36,287 bases of DNA. Origin: an uncultured Burkholderiaceae bacterium (lineage in GTDB: Bacteria > Pseudomonadota > Gammaproteobacteria > Burkholderiales > Burkholderiaceae_B). Where the stretch lies: NCBI GenBank assembly GCA_937888805.1, contig CALBEY010000135.1, positions 1 to 36,287 on the forward strand, in the 5' to 3' direction. Below, piece by piece: positions 1 through 9,488 of the stretch. The notes below the pieces were generated by a model. The model was given only the letters and a program-made list of their open reading frames with translations. It searched no databases and had not been told where the DNA came from. The position numbers and the translations under genes were made by a program. Numbering within the stretch: the stretch's first letter is position 1; every line of letters starts with the position of its first letter.

Positions 1-98
1 TTGTTGTACAGGATGTCTCTGATGATGCATTGGAGCAGGCTGCCGTTGGTGCGCAGGGGGGGGGAACATGCGACAACGTTGTTAGTACGGTGTGTTAG
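1..98 (+). CDS. Lanthipeptide precursor peptide, 3' end only (class II leader and core)
   Basis: The frame beginning at base 3 is open from the window edge to a TAG at 96-98. It encodes a leader end, VSDDALEQAAVGAQGG, followed by GTCDNVVSTVC. The acidic 'SDDALE' helix followed by GA/GG is the hallmark of class II lanthipeptide leaders cut by a double-glycine protease. The tail carries Ser, two Thr and two Cys, as a substrate for dehydration and lanthionine ring closure should. The C-terminal S-T-V-C could close a small ring; the Thr-Cys pair next to GG cannot ring with itself. The gene lies just upstream of a LanM-type enzyme gene on the same strand. The start codon and most of the leader lie outside the window. 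Nine consecutive G (56-64) span the junction, so a one-base slip would replace the core. The exact cleavage point (after GA or GG) is unknown. Confidence 0.72.
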   Translation, partial: VVQDVSDDALEQAAVGAQGGGTCDNVVSTVC

Positions 99-132
99 CT
101 ATTGCTGACCGGTAACCTACAACCTTTGTCCT

Positions 133-177
133 GGGTACTAAGCAAGACTGCCACCTTAGGGTGGCTTTTTTTAACGC
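133..177 (+). terminator. Rho-independent terminator between the precursor gene and lanM (repeat copy 1)
   Basis: The stem GCCACC (150-155) / GGTGGC (160-165) with loop TTAG is followed by a run of T (166-172). It lies 50 bases after the precursor stop. The 45-base block 133-177 is repeated almost exactly at 3447-3489 after lanM. Partial read-through here would give more precursor than enzyme mRNA; that role is an inference. Confidence 0.8.
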
Positions 178-351
178 ATTGATTAGTCAATAAATCAAAC
201 CCAAATAGCTTCGTTTAAGTACATTAAGCGTGGAGTGTCATAGCCTACCCTCCAATTTAGCAAGGCAAGTAACCCCCACGATTACTTTAATTGCCAACAT
301 ACTTTAATAATTCTCTTTGCATAAAAAGTCTAATAAAAACCAATATCACGA

Positions 352-3300
352 ATGTTGAATCTTGACGATTTTTATCGAAATGCTGCGAGCTTTGATGAGT
401 TGCTGTCTGACGACTTTTTTACTGATCCTGCGCTTACCATAGATCCCCAGCGAGTCAGGGCGATGTTGAGTTCGTGGTGCGATGCTAGCGGAGCGGGAAA
501 CAGTGAGGCGTTTGTTCAGCGATTGGCTAAAGATGGGTGGTCATTGGAATTTGTTTCTGCTCGCTTCGCAGGTGCTCGCCCCAAACGCTCGCGTATTTAT
601 CCATTATGGGTGCGCGATGCTCAGTGGGTATTCAATAACCTGCAATCCATCATGTCACCCTTAAATACAGACTCTCTTTCGTCAAGTTCAGGAGGCGATG
701 AAGTTGAACTCATTTTAAAAGAGCTTGCACAATTGTGTCTGGAAAAATGTTTTCCTGCTCAAAGTAACGGCTCTTTGCCATGCTTAAGAGATGAGGCCTT
801 TAGCGATTTACAAGAAACATTGGTTAACGAGCTACGGATAATTTGTTACAAACCATTTGTCGATTATTTCGCTGGACTCGTAAAAGTGCCTAGCCAGATT
901 GGTAACGTGAAGAGTTGTCTAGCAATAGATAATTACGAACAGGACGCTCACATATGGCCGCAAACGCACTTAATGAAGTTGTTTCAACTTCAACCGGTAT
1001 TATTACGTTTAATCGCTGTGATTGTGCGAGAGTGGATGAGTGTTACTGCAACGCTCATGAAACGAATACACGAAGATAAACTATTACTTCAGAATCGCTT
1101 TTCGGTCACTTTCGATACCGCTCAGGTGTTACGGGTATTCAGTATTAGTCAAACCATAAAAATTTTAGAATATTCTAATAATAAAAAAATAATTTATGCA
1201 CTACAAAACTGTAACTTAACGCAACGAATATTTGATTTGCTCGAGCAGCTTAATCATTACGCACCGCCCATTGATCTAAAGTATTCAAACATCATTTTTT
1301 GTACTGACTATTACTGGCTTGAAGTCACCGAAGGGACAGTGTCTTTGGACGACTCAGAAAACGCCCAGCTTTATGAAAGGCTAGGTGCTTGGATGGCACT
1401 TTTTTATGTTCTTGCCGGTTCTCACTTTGATGATGCAGAGTTTCTTTCTGTAGGCGAATACCCCTTGCCGCTTGAAATTCAGTGCTTATTTCAATCGGAC
1501 ACTATTGACCAAGGTTCGGCGTCGAGTCCCCATGATGAACCATCTCAAGCACCTGAAGGGGTAAATAACGCTATCGGGCAGATCAGTTCGTTGCCTCTTA
1601 CTTTATTTCGGACGGATGAAACCTTTTCGAAATTAGATCAACATTTTGATTATTTATTAGACGGATTTAAAAAATACCTCATTTTTGTTATGGTATGTAG
1701 AGATAAAGTTGGCTTAAATGGTTTGCTAGAGAGATTTGAAAATCAGTCAGTACGTGTGCAATATAGACCGAATAAATTCTATCGGCTTTTATTGGCACGC
1801 ATGAAAAAAACTAGCGCATTCAGTGATGGCGTTTTATGGAGCGTTCAGTCTGATTTTCTTGCAAGATTTTATGACGTGCCGTCAGCTTTAAAGAGCAAGT
1901 GGACAGACTTACGATTCGAACGACAGGCGCTCCTCAACTTACAAATCCCATTTCTTACCGAAAGGGTAGAGGAAATTGCGGCGTTAGAGCATACTGAAAA
2001 GCGAAATATTGAGCCTCTGGTAACAATGTTAGATGCATCAAGGGCTAATTTGTCGAACGCGCAGCAAAGACTTAAGCGTTTAGCTAAAAGTTCAATTGAT
2101 GAAGATGTTTTGTTGTTAAGGTCAGTTTTATGGCCCTCAGTGATCTACAACAAGAGCCTTAAAAGCGGAAAACTTATCCCGCACGGAGTTTCATCGCAAG
2201 ATGAAAATCAGGTTTTTTTAAATGAAGCACATTCCATCGTTCAGATATTTACTGAACTGGCTTTAAAAAGCTCGGCTGGCGTTACTTGGCATCGATCTGA
2301 AACTCACGGTGTTGAAGAAAATTCATTAATCAGTAAATACTCGCTCTATGCTGGTAGCGTAGGTATCGGCATTTTTTTAGCGGCTTATGCTGAAGTAAAT
2401 AATCATGCTGAATCATTTAAACTCAGTCTTGCGGCTGTTGCTGACGTACGTTCAATCATAAACTCTTCAGACGCTGCCGCATTCGCTAGCTCCATTGGCA
2501 TAGGTGGTGGAACAGGCTTAGGTTCGATTGTTTACGGTTTGACGGTGATATCTAAATTGTTTGATAACTCCGACATGTTGGCTGATGCAACGAAAGCTGC
2601 AAAGCTTGTTTCTGTAGAACTCATTGCTAAAGATCGTGGACTAGACATCATTGCAGGCAGTGCTGGAGCGGTATTAGGACTCTTAAAGTTATATCGTGAA
2701 ACGGGAGACCCTGACATCCTTGAGCGAGCGTTATTGTGTGGCAACCATTTGCTTGCGCTGGCTCGTTATAACGAATTAGGTCAGCGTTACTGGGCTGGTG
2801 AAGGATCCCGTCAAAGGCACTTAAATGGGATGTCACATGGTGCTTCGGGATTTGGTTATGCATTCGCTTTGTTAGCTGAGGTCAGTGGGCAAAATAAGTT
2901 TCTCTTGGCACTCGAGGACTCTTTAAAAAATGAAGATCAAAATTTTAATCCCGAGGTGAGTAATTGGTTTTTATTAGAGACGGATACGCCTTTACGAAAA
3001 GCTCCTTGTCAGTGGTGTCACGGAGCCGTGGGTATTGGTATCGCTAGAATGGCTATTGCAAGTAAGGTAGATTCTGGTTTTGCTCGCTTTGAAATGGACA
3101 TTAAGCGAGCTTTGCGAGGAGCATCGTTACGAGCAAATCATTCGAATGACTCACTGTGTTGCGGATCACTAGGTTATATCGAGCTTTTAAAATCTGCTAG
3201 TTTATTTTTTAGTAACCCAAAATCTGCTACTCAAGCACAAGTTGAATTTAAAAAAGTGATTGCTAATGCTCATCGTTCAGGAAAATATCTACTCGTGGGG

Positions 3301-3408
3301 ATTCAGGGTGAAATGCCGCTGGGGCTATTCACTGGGCTAGCTGGAGTTGGATATTCAGCTTTAAGACAACTACAACCTAAACTCCCAAATATTCTTATAT
3401 GGGAATAA
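352..3408 (+). CDS. lanM: LanM-type lanthipeptide synthetase with intact LanC cyclase and degenerate dehydratase domain
   Basis: The protein has 1018 residues, the usual LanM length. Residues ~1-600 align with the DUF4135 dehydratase and ~650-1018 with the LanC cyclase. The cyclase is complete: Asp765 (DIIAGSAG), His829 (MSHGASG), and zinc ligands Cys889 (WCHG) and Cys936-Cys937 (CCGSLG). The three-cysteine CCG site is the type seen in ProcM-like enzymes. In the dehydratase half the scaffold aligns well (KILEYSNNKKIIY at 270-282, DYYWLEV, GEYP at 368-371), but catalytic positions are changed. The GDxH motif before residue 267 is absent; YKPR became YALQ (282-285); DxHxEN became HFDDAE (358-363); the D-x-E after GEYP became E-I-Q (375-377); the phosphate-elimination Thr is Asn474, while the partner Arg468 remains. 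I infer a cyclase that relies on another dehydratase. The gene is AT-richer than its neighbours, which suggests transfer. No strong ribosome site precedes the ATG, but the N-terminus matches the family. Confidence 0.88.
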   Translation: MLNLDDFYRNAASFDELLSDDFFTDPALTIDPQRVRAMLSSWCDASGAGNSEAFVQRLAKDGWSLEFVSARFAGARPKRSRIYPLWVRDAQWVFNNLQSIMSPLNTDSLSSSSGGDEVELILKELAQLCLEKCFPAQSNGSLPCLRDEAFSDLQETLVNELRIICYKPFVDYFAGLVKVPSQIGNVKSCLAIDNYEQDAHIWPQTHLMKLFQLQPVLLRLIAVIVREWMSVTATLMKRIHEDKLLLQNRFSVTFDTAQVLRVFSISQTIKILEYSNNKKIIYALQNCNLTQRIFDLLEQLNHYAPPIDLKYSNIIFCTDYYWLEVTEGTVSLDDSENAQLYERLGAWMALFYVLAGSHFDDAEFLSVGEYPLPLEIQCLFQSDTIDQGSASSPHDEPSQAPEGVNNAIGQISSLPLTLFRTDETFSKLDQHFDYLLDGFKKYLIFVMVCRDKVGLNGLLERFENQSVRVQYRPNKFYRLLLARMKKTSAFSDGVLWSVQSDFLARFYDVPSALKSKWTDLRFERQALLNLQIPFLTERVEEIAALEHTEKRNIEPLVTMLDASRANLSNAQQRLKRLAKSSIDEDVLLLRSVLWPSVIYNKSLKSGKLIPHGVSSQDENQVFLNEAHSIVQIFTELALKSSAGVTWHRSETHGVEENSLISKYSLYAGSVGIGIFLAAYAEVNNHAESFKLSLAAVADVRSIINSSDAAAFASSIGIGGGTGLGSIVYGLTVISKLFDNSDMLADATKAAKLVSVELIAKDRGLDIIAGSAGAVLGLLKLYRETGDPDILERALLCGNHLLALARYNELGQRYWAGEGSRQRHLNGMSHGASGFGYAFALLAEVSGQNKFLLALEDSLKNEDQNFNPEVSNWFLLETDTPLRKAPCQWCHGAVGIGIARMAIASKVDSGFARFEMDIKRALRGASLRANHSNDSLCCGSLGYIELLKSASLFFSNPKSATQAQVEFKKVIANAHRSGKYLLVGIQGEMPLGLFTGLAGVGYSALRQLQPKLPNILIWE

Positions 3409-3446
3409 GAGGTTACTAATGTTAATTTGTAACCCATTTGGGTTCG

Positions 3447-3489
3447 GGGTACTAAGCAAGACAGCCACCTTCGGGTGGCTTTTTAACGC
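3447..3489 (+). terminator. Rho-independent terminator after lanM (repeat copy 2)
   Basis: The stem GCCACC (3464-3469) / GGTGGC (3474-3479) with loop TTCG is followed by TTTTT. The 43-base block matches 133-177 with only a few changes, including bases outside the hairpin (GGGTACTAAGCAAGAC before it and TAACGC after it). A second small hairpin, AACCC-ATTT-GGGTT (3431-3443), lies just upstream. The shared flanks show that the two terminators come from one duplicated sequence. Confidence 0.8.
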
Positions 3490-3833
<344 letters not shown>

Positions 3834-3966
3834 GCTCGAGGTCGCTATCTTAGCACTAACCATACCGTCTTCTGGGCTTGGGGTTGCGTCTTTTGGTGGG
3901 TCTGGGCTGACCCGGATTGAAAGGTTTGTTATCTTTACTCGTTGACGTGATTTTTGGGGTGCTTTT

Positions 3967-4740
3967 ATGCTGTTTCTACTTTCTCCAGCCAAAAAATTGG
4001 ATTACGACTCACCGCTGCCAACCCGGCTACACACAGATCCACTGTTTGTGCCCGAGGCGCGCGTGTTGATTGATGTGCTGAAAAAGAAGAGTGCGTCGGA
4101 AGTGGCGGGCTTGATGTCGTTGAGCTCGGCTTTGGCGCAACTCAACGTGGAACGATATGCGGGCTGGTCCGAAACGTTCACTCAAATGAACGCTCGGCCC
4201 GCGGCGCTTGCGTTTAATGGTGATGTTTATGAGGGTTTGCAGGCTTGTACGCTGTCGGCGTCTGAGTTGCAGTGGGCGCAGGAGCACTTGGCGATCTTAA
4301 GCGGCTTGTATGGGGTTTTGCGTCCACTTGATCTGATGCAACCCTATCGGCTTGAAATGGGAACAAAACTACCTAACCCAGCCGGTAAAAACCTTTACGA
4401 TTTTTGGAAGGACAAGATCACGCCGTACCTGAATGAGCGTTTGGCAAAAGATAAAAATCCTGTGATTGTTAACTTAGCGTCCGAAGAGTACTTCAAGTCC
4501 GTTAACCGAAAGGTGTTAGAAGCGAGGGTGATCGACTGCGTGTTTCAAGATCAAAAAAGTGACGCCTGGAAGATCATCAGTTTCTTCGCCAAACGAGCTC
4601 GAGGTCTGATGGCGCGCTATGTTGTTGAAAATCGCATCGATAGTCCTGAAAAATTATCCATGTTTGACAGCGAAGGTTATTGTTTTGCACCAGAAGTGTC
4701 GACCCCCGATAAGTTGGTGTTTCGCCGTCCGGAATCATAG
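3967..4740 (+). CDS. yaaA: Peroxide stress resistance protein YaaA (DUF328/UPF0246)
   Basis: The 257-residue product begins MLFLLSPAKKLDY, the highly conserved start of YaaA. It carries further family blocks: LYGVLRPLDLMQPYRLEMGTKL near residue 115-137, NLYDFWKDKIT, VNLASEEYFKSV and a C-terminal GYCF. In E. coli, YaaA lowers intracellular free iron during peroxide stress and thereby limits Fenton damage; it is a cytoplasmic DNA-binding-fold protein without a known enzymatic activity. Length is normal for the family. A G-rich stretch (GGGG at about -12) precedes the ATG. The stop codon overlaps the ribosome site of the next gene, so the two are probably co-transcribed. Confidence 0.95.
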   Translation: MLFLLSPAKKLDYDSPLPTRLHTDPLFVPEARVLIDVLKKKSASEVAGLMSLSSALAQLNVERYAGWSETFTQMNARPAALAFNGDVYEGLQACTLSASELQWAQEHLAILSGLYGVLRPLDLMQPYRLEMGTKLPNPAGKNLYDFWKDKITPYLNERLAKDKNPVIVNLASEEYFKSVNRKVLEARVIDCVFQDQKSDAWKIISFFAKRARGLMARYVVENRIDSPEKLSMFDSEGYCFAPEVSTPDKLVFRRPES

Positions 4741-4751
4741 GAGTACCCCGC

Positions 4752-6110
4752 ATGAATAAAACCAAACTTGAATTGCCCGATTACCATCGAATCGCTTTGG
4801 TGCTTCAAGGCGGCGGGGCACTGGGTTCTTATCAAGCGGGGGTTTACGAGGGTTTGGCCAACGCCGGCATTCATCCCAACTGGGTGGCTGGCATTTCGAT
4901 TGGTGCGCTAAATAGTGCAATCATTGCGGGTAATGCGCCCAAAGATCGGGTTCAACGCCTGCACGACTTCTGGGACACCATTTGTAGTCCTGCGGTGTTT
5001 GCCCAGCCTTGGATGCCAGCGCAAACGCACGTGCAACACGACTTGCTCGGATCGCCAGGCGTGCCCATGGCCAGTATGTTGGGCGACACGGGTCAAAGTA
5101 TGTTTCGTTCAATGGCGGCCATGTCAGCGCTCATGAACGGGCAAGAAGGGTTTTTTAAACCAAGATTCATGGCCCCGGGCAGTGGCACCCCTGACCAAAT
5201 CAGCTTCTACGACACCACACCATTGATCGCAACGCTAGAGAAGTTTGCCGACTTCGATCGAATCAACAGCGGTGAAACCCGTGTGTCTTTGGGTGTGACC
5301 AATGTCGCGACTGGTAACTTTGTTTATTTTGACTCAAAAACACAAACACTCACGCCCAAACACTTCGTGGCTTCGGGATCATTGCCACCAGGCTTTGCTG
5401 CCACGGAGATTGATGGCGAGTATTACTGGGATGGTGGTTGCGTATCAAACACCCCCTTAGAGTATGTGCTCGGAGATCCTCAGCGGCGCGACACATTGGT
5501 GTTCCAAGTGGATGTCTGGAGCTCGCAGGGCGCGTTGCCCATAGACATCTTGACAGTGACCGAACGCCAGAAGGATATCCAATATTCCAGTCGTACCCGC
5601 ACGGTAACTAATGCCGTTCACATGATGCAACGCATGCGCAAAGTGTTTTATGAGACGCTTGAGCGAATTCCAGCTGCAGTCAAAGCAAAGGACCCGTGGT
5701 TTGATCAAATGGCCCGCCACATGCTCGGTGCCCGTTACAACGTGATTCACTTGATCTATCAAAACAAGCGAGCTGAAGGCCATTACAAAGACTTTCAATT
5801 CAGTGCGGAGTCGATGCGACAGCATTGGCAAACGGGTCTCGATGACATGGACGAAACCATTGGGTATGCCCCGTGTTTAGAGTTGCCGGCTGAGGGTGAA
5901 AACTTCGTGACCTTCGATATCCACACGCACAAGCGTACGTCGTCGACGCAGTTTCGTGATGCACCAGTTAGTGACACTAAAACAGTGGCTAAAAAAGCAA
6001 CAGGAGCCCGTAAGGCTCCCGCGCGTCAAACGACTGCTCGCAAACAGGTTGTTAAAAAAGCAGTTACGCCTTCAAGTAGTCGAACGCCACCTCGCCGAGC
6101 CCCAAAGTAA
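4752..6110 (+). CDS. Patatin-like phospholipase with DUF3734 domain and basic Ala/Lys-rich tail
   Basis: The 452-residue protein starts 11 bases after yaaA, with GGAG eight bases before the ATG. Residues ~15-60 carry the patatin oxyanion motif [11 protein letters not shown] and the nucleophile elbow GISIG; the catalytic Asp is in the DGG of '[12 protein letters not shown]' (~225). A DUF3734-type C-terminal region follows. Patatins are Ser-Asp dyad lipid acyl hydrolases. In Burkholderiales this subfamily often lies next to acetoacetate decarboxylase and 3-hydroxybutyrate dehydrogenase and has been linked to polyhydroxybutyrate or lipid turnover; here the decarboxylase is adjacent. The last ~45 residues are rich in Lys, Ala, Arg and Pro, resembling histone H1-like or granule-binding tails. 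The final 47 bases overlap the 3' end of the opposing decarboxylase gene. The substrate is not known from sequence. Confidence 0.9.
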   Translation: MNKTKLELPDYHRIALVLQGGGALGSYQAGVYEGLANAGIHPNWVAGISIGALNSAIIAGNAPKDRVQRLHDFWDTICSPAVFAQPWMPAQTHVQHDLLGSPGVPMASMLGDTGQSMFRSMAAMSALMNGQEGFFKPRFMAPGSGTPDQISFYDTTPLIATLEKFADFDRINSGETRVSLGVTNVATGNFVYFDSKTQTLTPKHFVASGSLPPGFAATEIDGEYYWDGGCVSNTPLEYVLGDPQRRDTLVFQVDVWSSQGALPIDILTVTERQKDIQYSSRTRTVTNAVHMMQRMRKVFYETLERIPAAVKAKDPWFDQMARHMLGARYNVIHLIYQNKRAEGHYKDFQFSAESMRQHWQTGLDDMDETIGYAPCLELPAEGENFVTFDIHTHKRTSSTQFRDAPVSDTKTVAKKATGARKAPARQTTARKQVVKKAVTPSSSRTPPRRAPK

Positions 6111-6810
6111 GGTCGCACAAAAGATGTTTGGCGCCAACGATCTCAAGCACGGGTAAGTCGGCGATTGGTGCCAGCGCGTGTTGGAACAATTCTAGTTTCG
6201 CCGGTCCAGTCCAAGCGCCTTTGACGGTCACGTTTTGTGAGTAATAGCGGTTTAGTTCACAAATGCGGGCGGTGCCATCGACGTGAGGGATGATCTTAAG
6301 CAGATAATTTGGTGATTCCGCCATTTTTTTCTGCTCTAGGGCCATATCCAAAGTCTCGTATTTGTAGCCCATGGTGCCTGTTGCGATTCTCACTGGACCG
6401 TAATCAAGTGTGCCAATCAACGTGTCTGTGACGACTTCGAGCTTGGGAGAGGCGTATTTTTTAGGGAATCCCCACAGTTCACGTCCCCCAGCAATCGGTG
6501 ATTCATCATCGAGGTACATCATGTGACTGTAGCTGCCTTTGCGGCCTTGTTCGTCAATGATCGAAATGACTTGGCCTGATTCGGTGTATTTACCGAATCC
6601 TGACGAGTCAGGCATCCGAATGAACTCGAAGCTGACGATGGGATCATCAATGGTCAACGGTTCAGGCACCATTTGTCGTAATAACTTTTCGTCGGTGCGA
6701 TAGGAAATAATGAAAAATTCGCGATCGACAAAATGGTACGGCCCTCTTGGGTATGAAGGGTTAACAAATGGCATTGAATAAGCGTTGGCTTTTATATCTG
6801 CAATTTTCAA
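6064..6810 (-). CDS. adc: Acetoacetate decarboxylase
   Basis: About 248 residues; decarboxylates acetoacetate to acetone and CO2 through a Schiff base. The active-site segment [12 protein letters not shown] holds the two adjacent lysines (Schiff-base Lys and its pKa-shifting neighbour), and the ADC-fold blocks [18 protein letters not shown] and [11 protein letters not shown] are present. I place the start at the TTG at 6810-6808, giving [14 protein letters not shown] as in homologues, with GGAG about eight bases upstream. A GTG at 6837 in the same frame would add nine residues with no family counterpart. The gene converges on and overlaps the patatin-like gene by 47 bases, an arrangement that constrains both C-termini and may allow antisense interference. 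Confidence 0.92.
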   Translation of the reverse strand: MKIADIKANAYSMPFVNPSYPRGPYHFVDREFFIISYRTDEKLLRQMVPEPLTIDDPIVSFEFIRMPDSSGFGKYTESGQVISIIDEQGRKGSYSHMMYLDDESPIAGGRELWGFPKKYASPKLEVVTDTLIGTLDYGPVRIATGTMGYKYETLDMALEQKKMAESPNYLLKIIPHVDGTARICELNRYYSQNVTVKGAWTGPAKLELFQHALAPIADLPVLEIVGAKHLLCDLTLGLGEVAFDYLKA

Positions 6811-6926
6811 ATCACTCTCCAGTCGGTAAGGAGGCACGCGAATTCAAGCATAAGCGTATTGTTTCATGTCAACAAGCTTGGTTTTGTGACAGCAACGACA
6901 CCAGGTTAGTGATTGGGCTGTTGCCG

Positions 6927-9113
6927 TTAAGAACTGTTTTGGGTCATTGCAGCCTGCGCGGTCTGGGTCGCGGTTTGAATCGCTGTGGATTCTCGAATGA
7001 TGCCTTGCACGGCGCGCTGCATTTGTTTCAAGGGGTAAAGCCAATCAGCAGGGGTGCTTTTTCTGTCAAAGGTAGGTGCAGGCAAACCAGCCGCTTTTAA
7101 GTCCCGAGTGGCAAGGGCTTGCTCAAGGACTTGCATAAATGCAATGGCTTGTGAGGCTTGTTCGGGCTGGGCGCGCAGCAGTGACGCGATGGTGAGGATT
7201 TCAGCGGCCAAGACGTGATTCTGTATCAACAAATGGTTGTATTCAGCCACATGGCGCTGTCGTGAATGCGGTTCACCCATCATCCGGTAAAACGCCTCGG
7301 CGAAATTACTAAAGGCAACCAGTGTGTTACGCCTGGCCAATGGCCAAGCGTTTGGGCGAATGGCGGCGACATGATCTTGATCTTCGATTTTAAGCAATTG
7401 CACCGCGGTCTGTAAAAAAGCCTGGTTGGCACGCACCGCGGCTTGCGCCAAGCTTGGCAGCGATCGCGACTCCCACCATGGCAGAAAATAACTGCATGCA
7501 AAGGCAACCAATGAGCCAATCACGGTATCAATGGCCCGTTCATTAATGAGGGCAAATGAGCTCGGAAATACAAAGTGTAGCGTCAGCAGGATAGCCAATG
7601 TGTTGAAAACAGAGGCAACAAGGTAGTTGACCAGTAAGAACGAAAAGCCAGCCACAAGACTGAGAAATAGGGCAGCCAAAAGCCAGTGGGTCTCAGGTGT
7701 CAGTGAAAACAGCCCATAAGCGAATCCGCAACCAATTAAAGTACCCGTCAACCGCGCATTGTTACGCTGTTTGGTTAAAGAAAAGGCGGGCTTCATGATC
7801 ATGATGATTGTCAGCACAATCCAATAACCATGCTCAGCCACATCGGGCAATAGCAAGCCCAAGCCCAGCCCGATGGCAGTGGCCAATGCCACGCGTAAAG
7901 CGAAGCGGCACGGTGGCGAGTCAAGCCGCAAGTTGCTCGACAGCAAGCGCGGGTGAAACGATTGGCGAGATAGAAAATCGATCAAAGAGGCGTCGATTTG
8001 AGCTGGATTTAGTGGCTCGTTGTGCGCCGGAAAGCGTGTTTGACTCAACATTCGCTCAATCAGTCGATTGACATTTCTCAGGCGTCTGAAAATTTGAACG
8101 CAGATGGTGTAGGTTTCAAGCTCCCTGTCAGCAAAACCGTCGCGCTTCATTTGCTCTAGCTCAAATTCAATAGCCCGCAGTTCTGCTTTGACGCTATTGC
8201 GCCGAGATAGTCCCCTCTCGCGAGTCACAGCCAATGCGATGCGCTCTAACTCGAGCGCCATTTTGTCCAACGCATCACGACTGAAAATCATGATGTCGGC
8301 ATCGTCCAAGGTGCGATGCAGCAAGGTGTAGTCGGTGTGGGTGCTCACCAACATGTCGAGCATGTTAACCATATCAATAAAGACGTTCCAAACGACTGTT
8401 CGCCGAGGTGATCTTTCGAGTGCGGCCGGATTGATGCTACGCAAGATCATGTCGCGGGCGGCTTGGTGTTGTTCCGTCATTTTTGATTGGCGGTCAATCA
8501 GGCGCCGGTAGCCTTCGTCAATGTCAGCTCGAGGCTCGTACATGTCAGCACGGGCGGCGACATAATCGGCCGTGGCAAATAGTGCCACTGAGAGGGATTG
8601 CTCCTCTTCTCGTACTTGCAAAGGGCGGCTGCTCAGTAGGCTAACCAAAATGTAGATCACCGCCCCACTGACAGAGGTGAGCGTGTGCAAACCGGCCTGA
8701 ACCGGTGTCAGGGAAGTATGCATGGTGACAACGGTTAGCACCAGGCAGGCCAAACCGATGACACCGCCTCTTTTGCCGTAAACAGAAAACAACGAAAAGA
8801 AAAAACTCTGTGCCACGACCACAATCAACAAAAGGATCGGGTTCTGAGAGGCCAAGCCCGTGATGCCGACAGCGCCGGCGCCAAGTATCAAACCACCGAG
8901 CATCTCTCGAATACGCACCGAAACGGGGCCGGGTTGGTCGATTAATGCCACACAAAGCGCGCCGAGGACAGCGATTAGCCCGGCGGTGGGGTTCTCCAGC
9001 ACAAGCGTGACCAGCGCAAATGCCACCACAACACCTGAGCCGCGGCGTAAGCCGCCCACAAAGTGGTGGCTGTAAACAAAGCGCTGTAGGCGGTTTAAGC
9101 GGGCTCCAAGCAT
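6927..9113 (-). CDS. FUSC-family inner-membrane protein (YccS/AaeB-like)
   Basis: About 728 residues when started at the ATG at 9113; an upstream in-frame start at 9230 gives a 767-residue form with no family-like N-terminus. The architecture is that of the fusaric-acid-resistance superfamily: an N-terminal bundle of hydrophobic helices (~25-165), a charged helical cytoplasmic region (~170-385), a second bundle (~390-550, including 'GYWIVLTIIMIMKP'), and a soluble C-terminal region. The motif RxxGTLIG in the second bundle is typical. Members such as AaeB export aromatic acids; YccS-type members are uncharacterised. No membrane-fusion (AaeA-like) gene is adjacent, so a specific substrate cannot be assigned. 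It is transcribed away from the ilv operon. Confidence 0.85.
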   Translation of the reverse strand: MLGARLNRLQRFVYSHHFVGGLRRGSGVVVAFALVTLVLENPTAGLIAVLGALCVALIDQPGPVSVRIREMLGGLILGAGAVGITGLASQNPILLLIVVVAQSFFFSLFSVYGKRGGVIGLACLVLTVVTMHTSLTPVQAGLHTLTSVSGAVIYILVSLLSSRPLQVREEEQSLSVALFATADYVAARADMYEPRADIDEGYRRLIDRQSKMTEQHQAARDMILRSINPAALERSPRRTVVWNVFIDMVNMLDMLVSTHTDYTLLHRTLDDADIMIFSRDALDKMALELERIALAVTRERGLSRRNSVKAELRAIEFELEQMKRDGFADRELETYTICVQIFRRLRNVNRLIERMLSQTRFPAHNEPLNPAQIDASLIDFLSRQSFHPRLLSSNLRLDSPPCRFALRVALATAIGLGLGLLLPDVAEHGYWIVLTIIMIMKPAFSLTKQRNNARLTGTLIGCGFAYGLFSLTPETHWLLAALFLSLVAGFSFLLVNYLVASVFNTLAILLTLHFVFPSSFALINERAIDTVIGSLVAFACSYFLPWWESRSLPSLAQAAVRANQAFLQTAVQLLKIEDQDHVAAIRPNAWPLARRNTLVAFSNFAEAFYRMMGEPHSRQRHVAEYNHLLIQNHVLAAEILTIASLLRAQPEQASQAIAFMQVLEQALATRDLKAAGLPAPTFDRKSTPADWLYPLKQMQRAVQGIIRESTAIQTATQTAQAAMTQNSS

Positions 9114-9488
9114 GATTGCTACTCTATACCATTTGCGCTGCAGTGCAGAAAAAGCTAAAGTAATGGTCTTGTTTGTTATCAAATAACACAGTACAAACAA
9201 GAAGTTGTGTCTGGCCAGGCGACACGCCAATGCCAGTTTCGGCTAATCTTAAATGTTGTCAACGCCGCCACAAGCGGATCGTAGACTCATCCGTTTCAAT
9301 CCAGTGCACCAATGGGTGCGTGCCTAGCGAATCAATAAGGCTGTGCAGGGGTTGCGATGTGATCAGGTGGCCAGGCTCCGTGAGTCTGAAAGCGCTGATC
9401 ATGTGGTGGATCTCTATGCGGAATTGGCAAACCCAATAAAGGGCTTGCAATTGGTTTGGCGAAGCCGGTAACGAAAGGAAATATCATC
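9114..9488. promoter_or_regulatory. Divergent intergenic region between the FUSC gene and ilvB
   Basis: This 375-base stretch must hold the promoters of both genes. Short open frames exist on both strands: about 48 codons ending at 9470 on the plus strand (containing DQVARLRESESADHVVDLYAE) and about 63 codons at 9259-9450 on the minus strand. Neither has a recognised family. I see no run of Ile/Val/Leu codons or paired hairpins that would indicate a classical ilv attenuator, and no T-box. Confidence 0.4.

Noticed and set aside
9173..9470. Small frames between the FUSC gene and ilvB
   Set aside because: Overlapping frames on both strands are equally open, neither has a known family, and no leader-peptide pattern of Ile/Val/Leu codons is seen.
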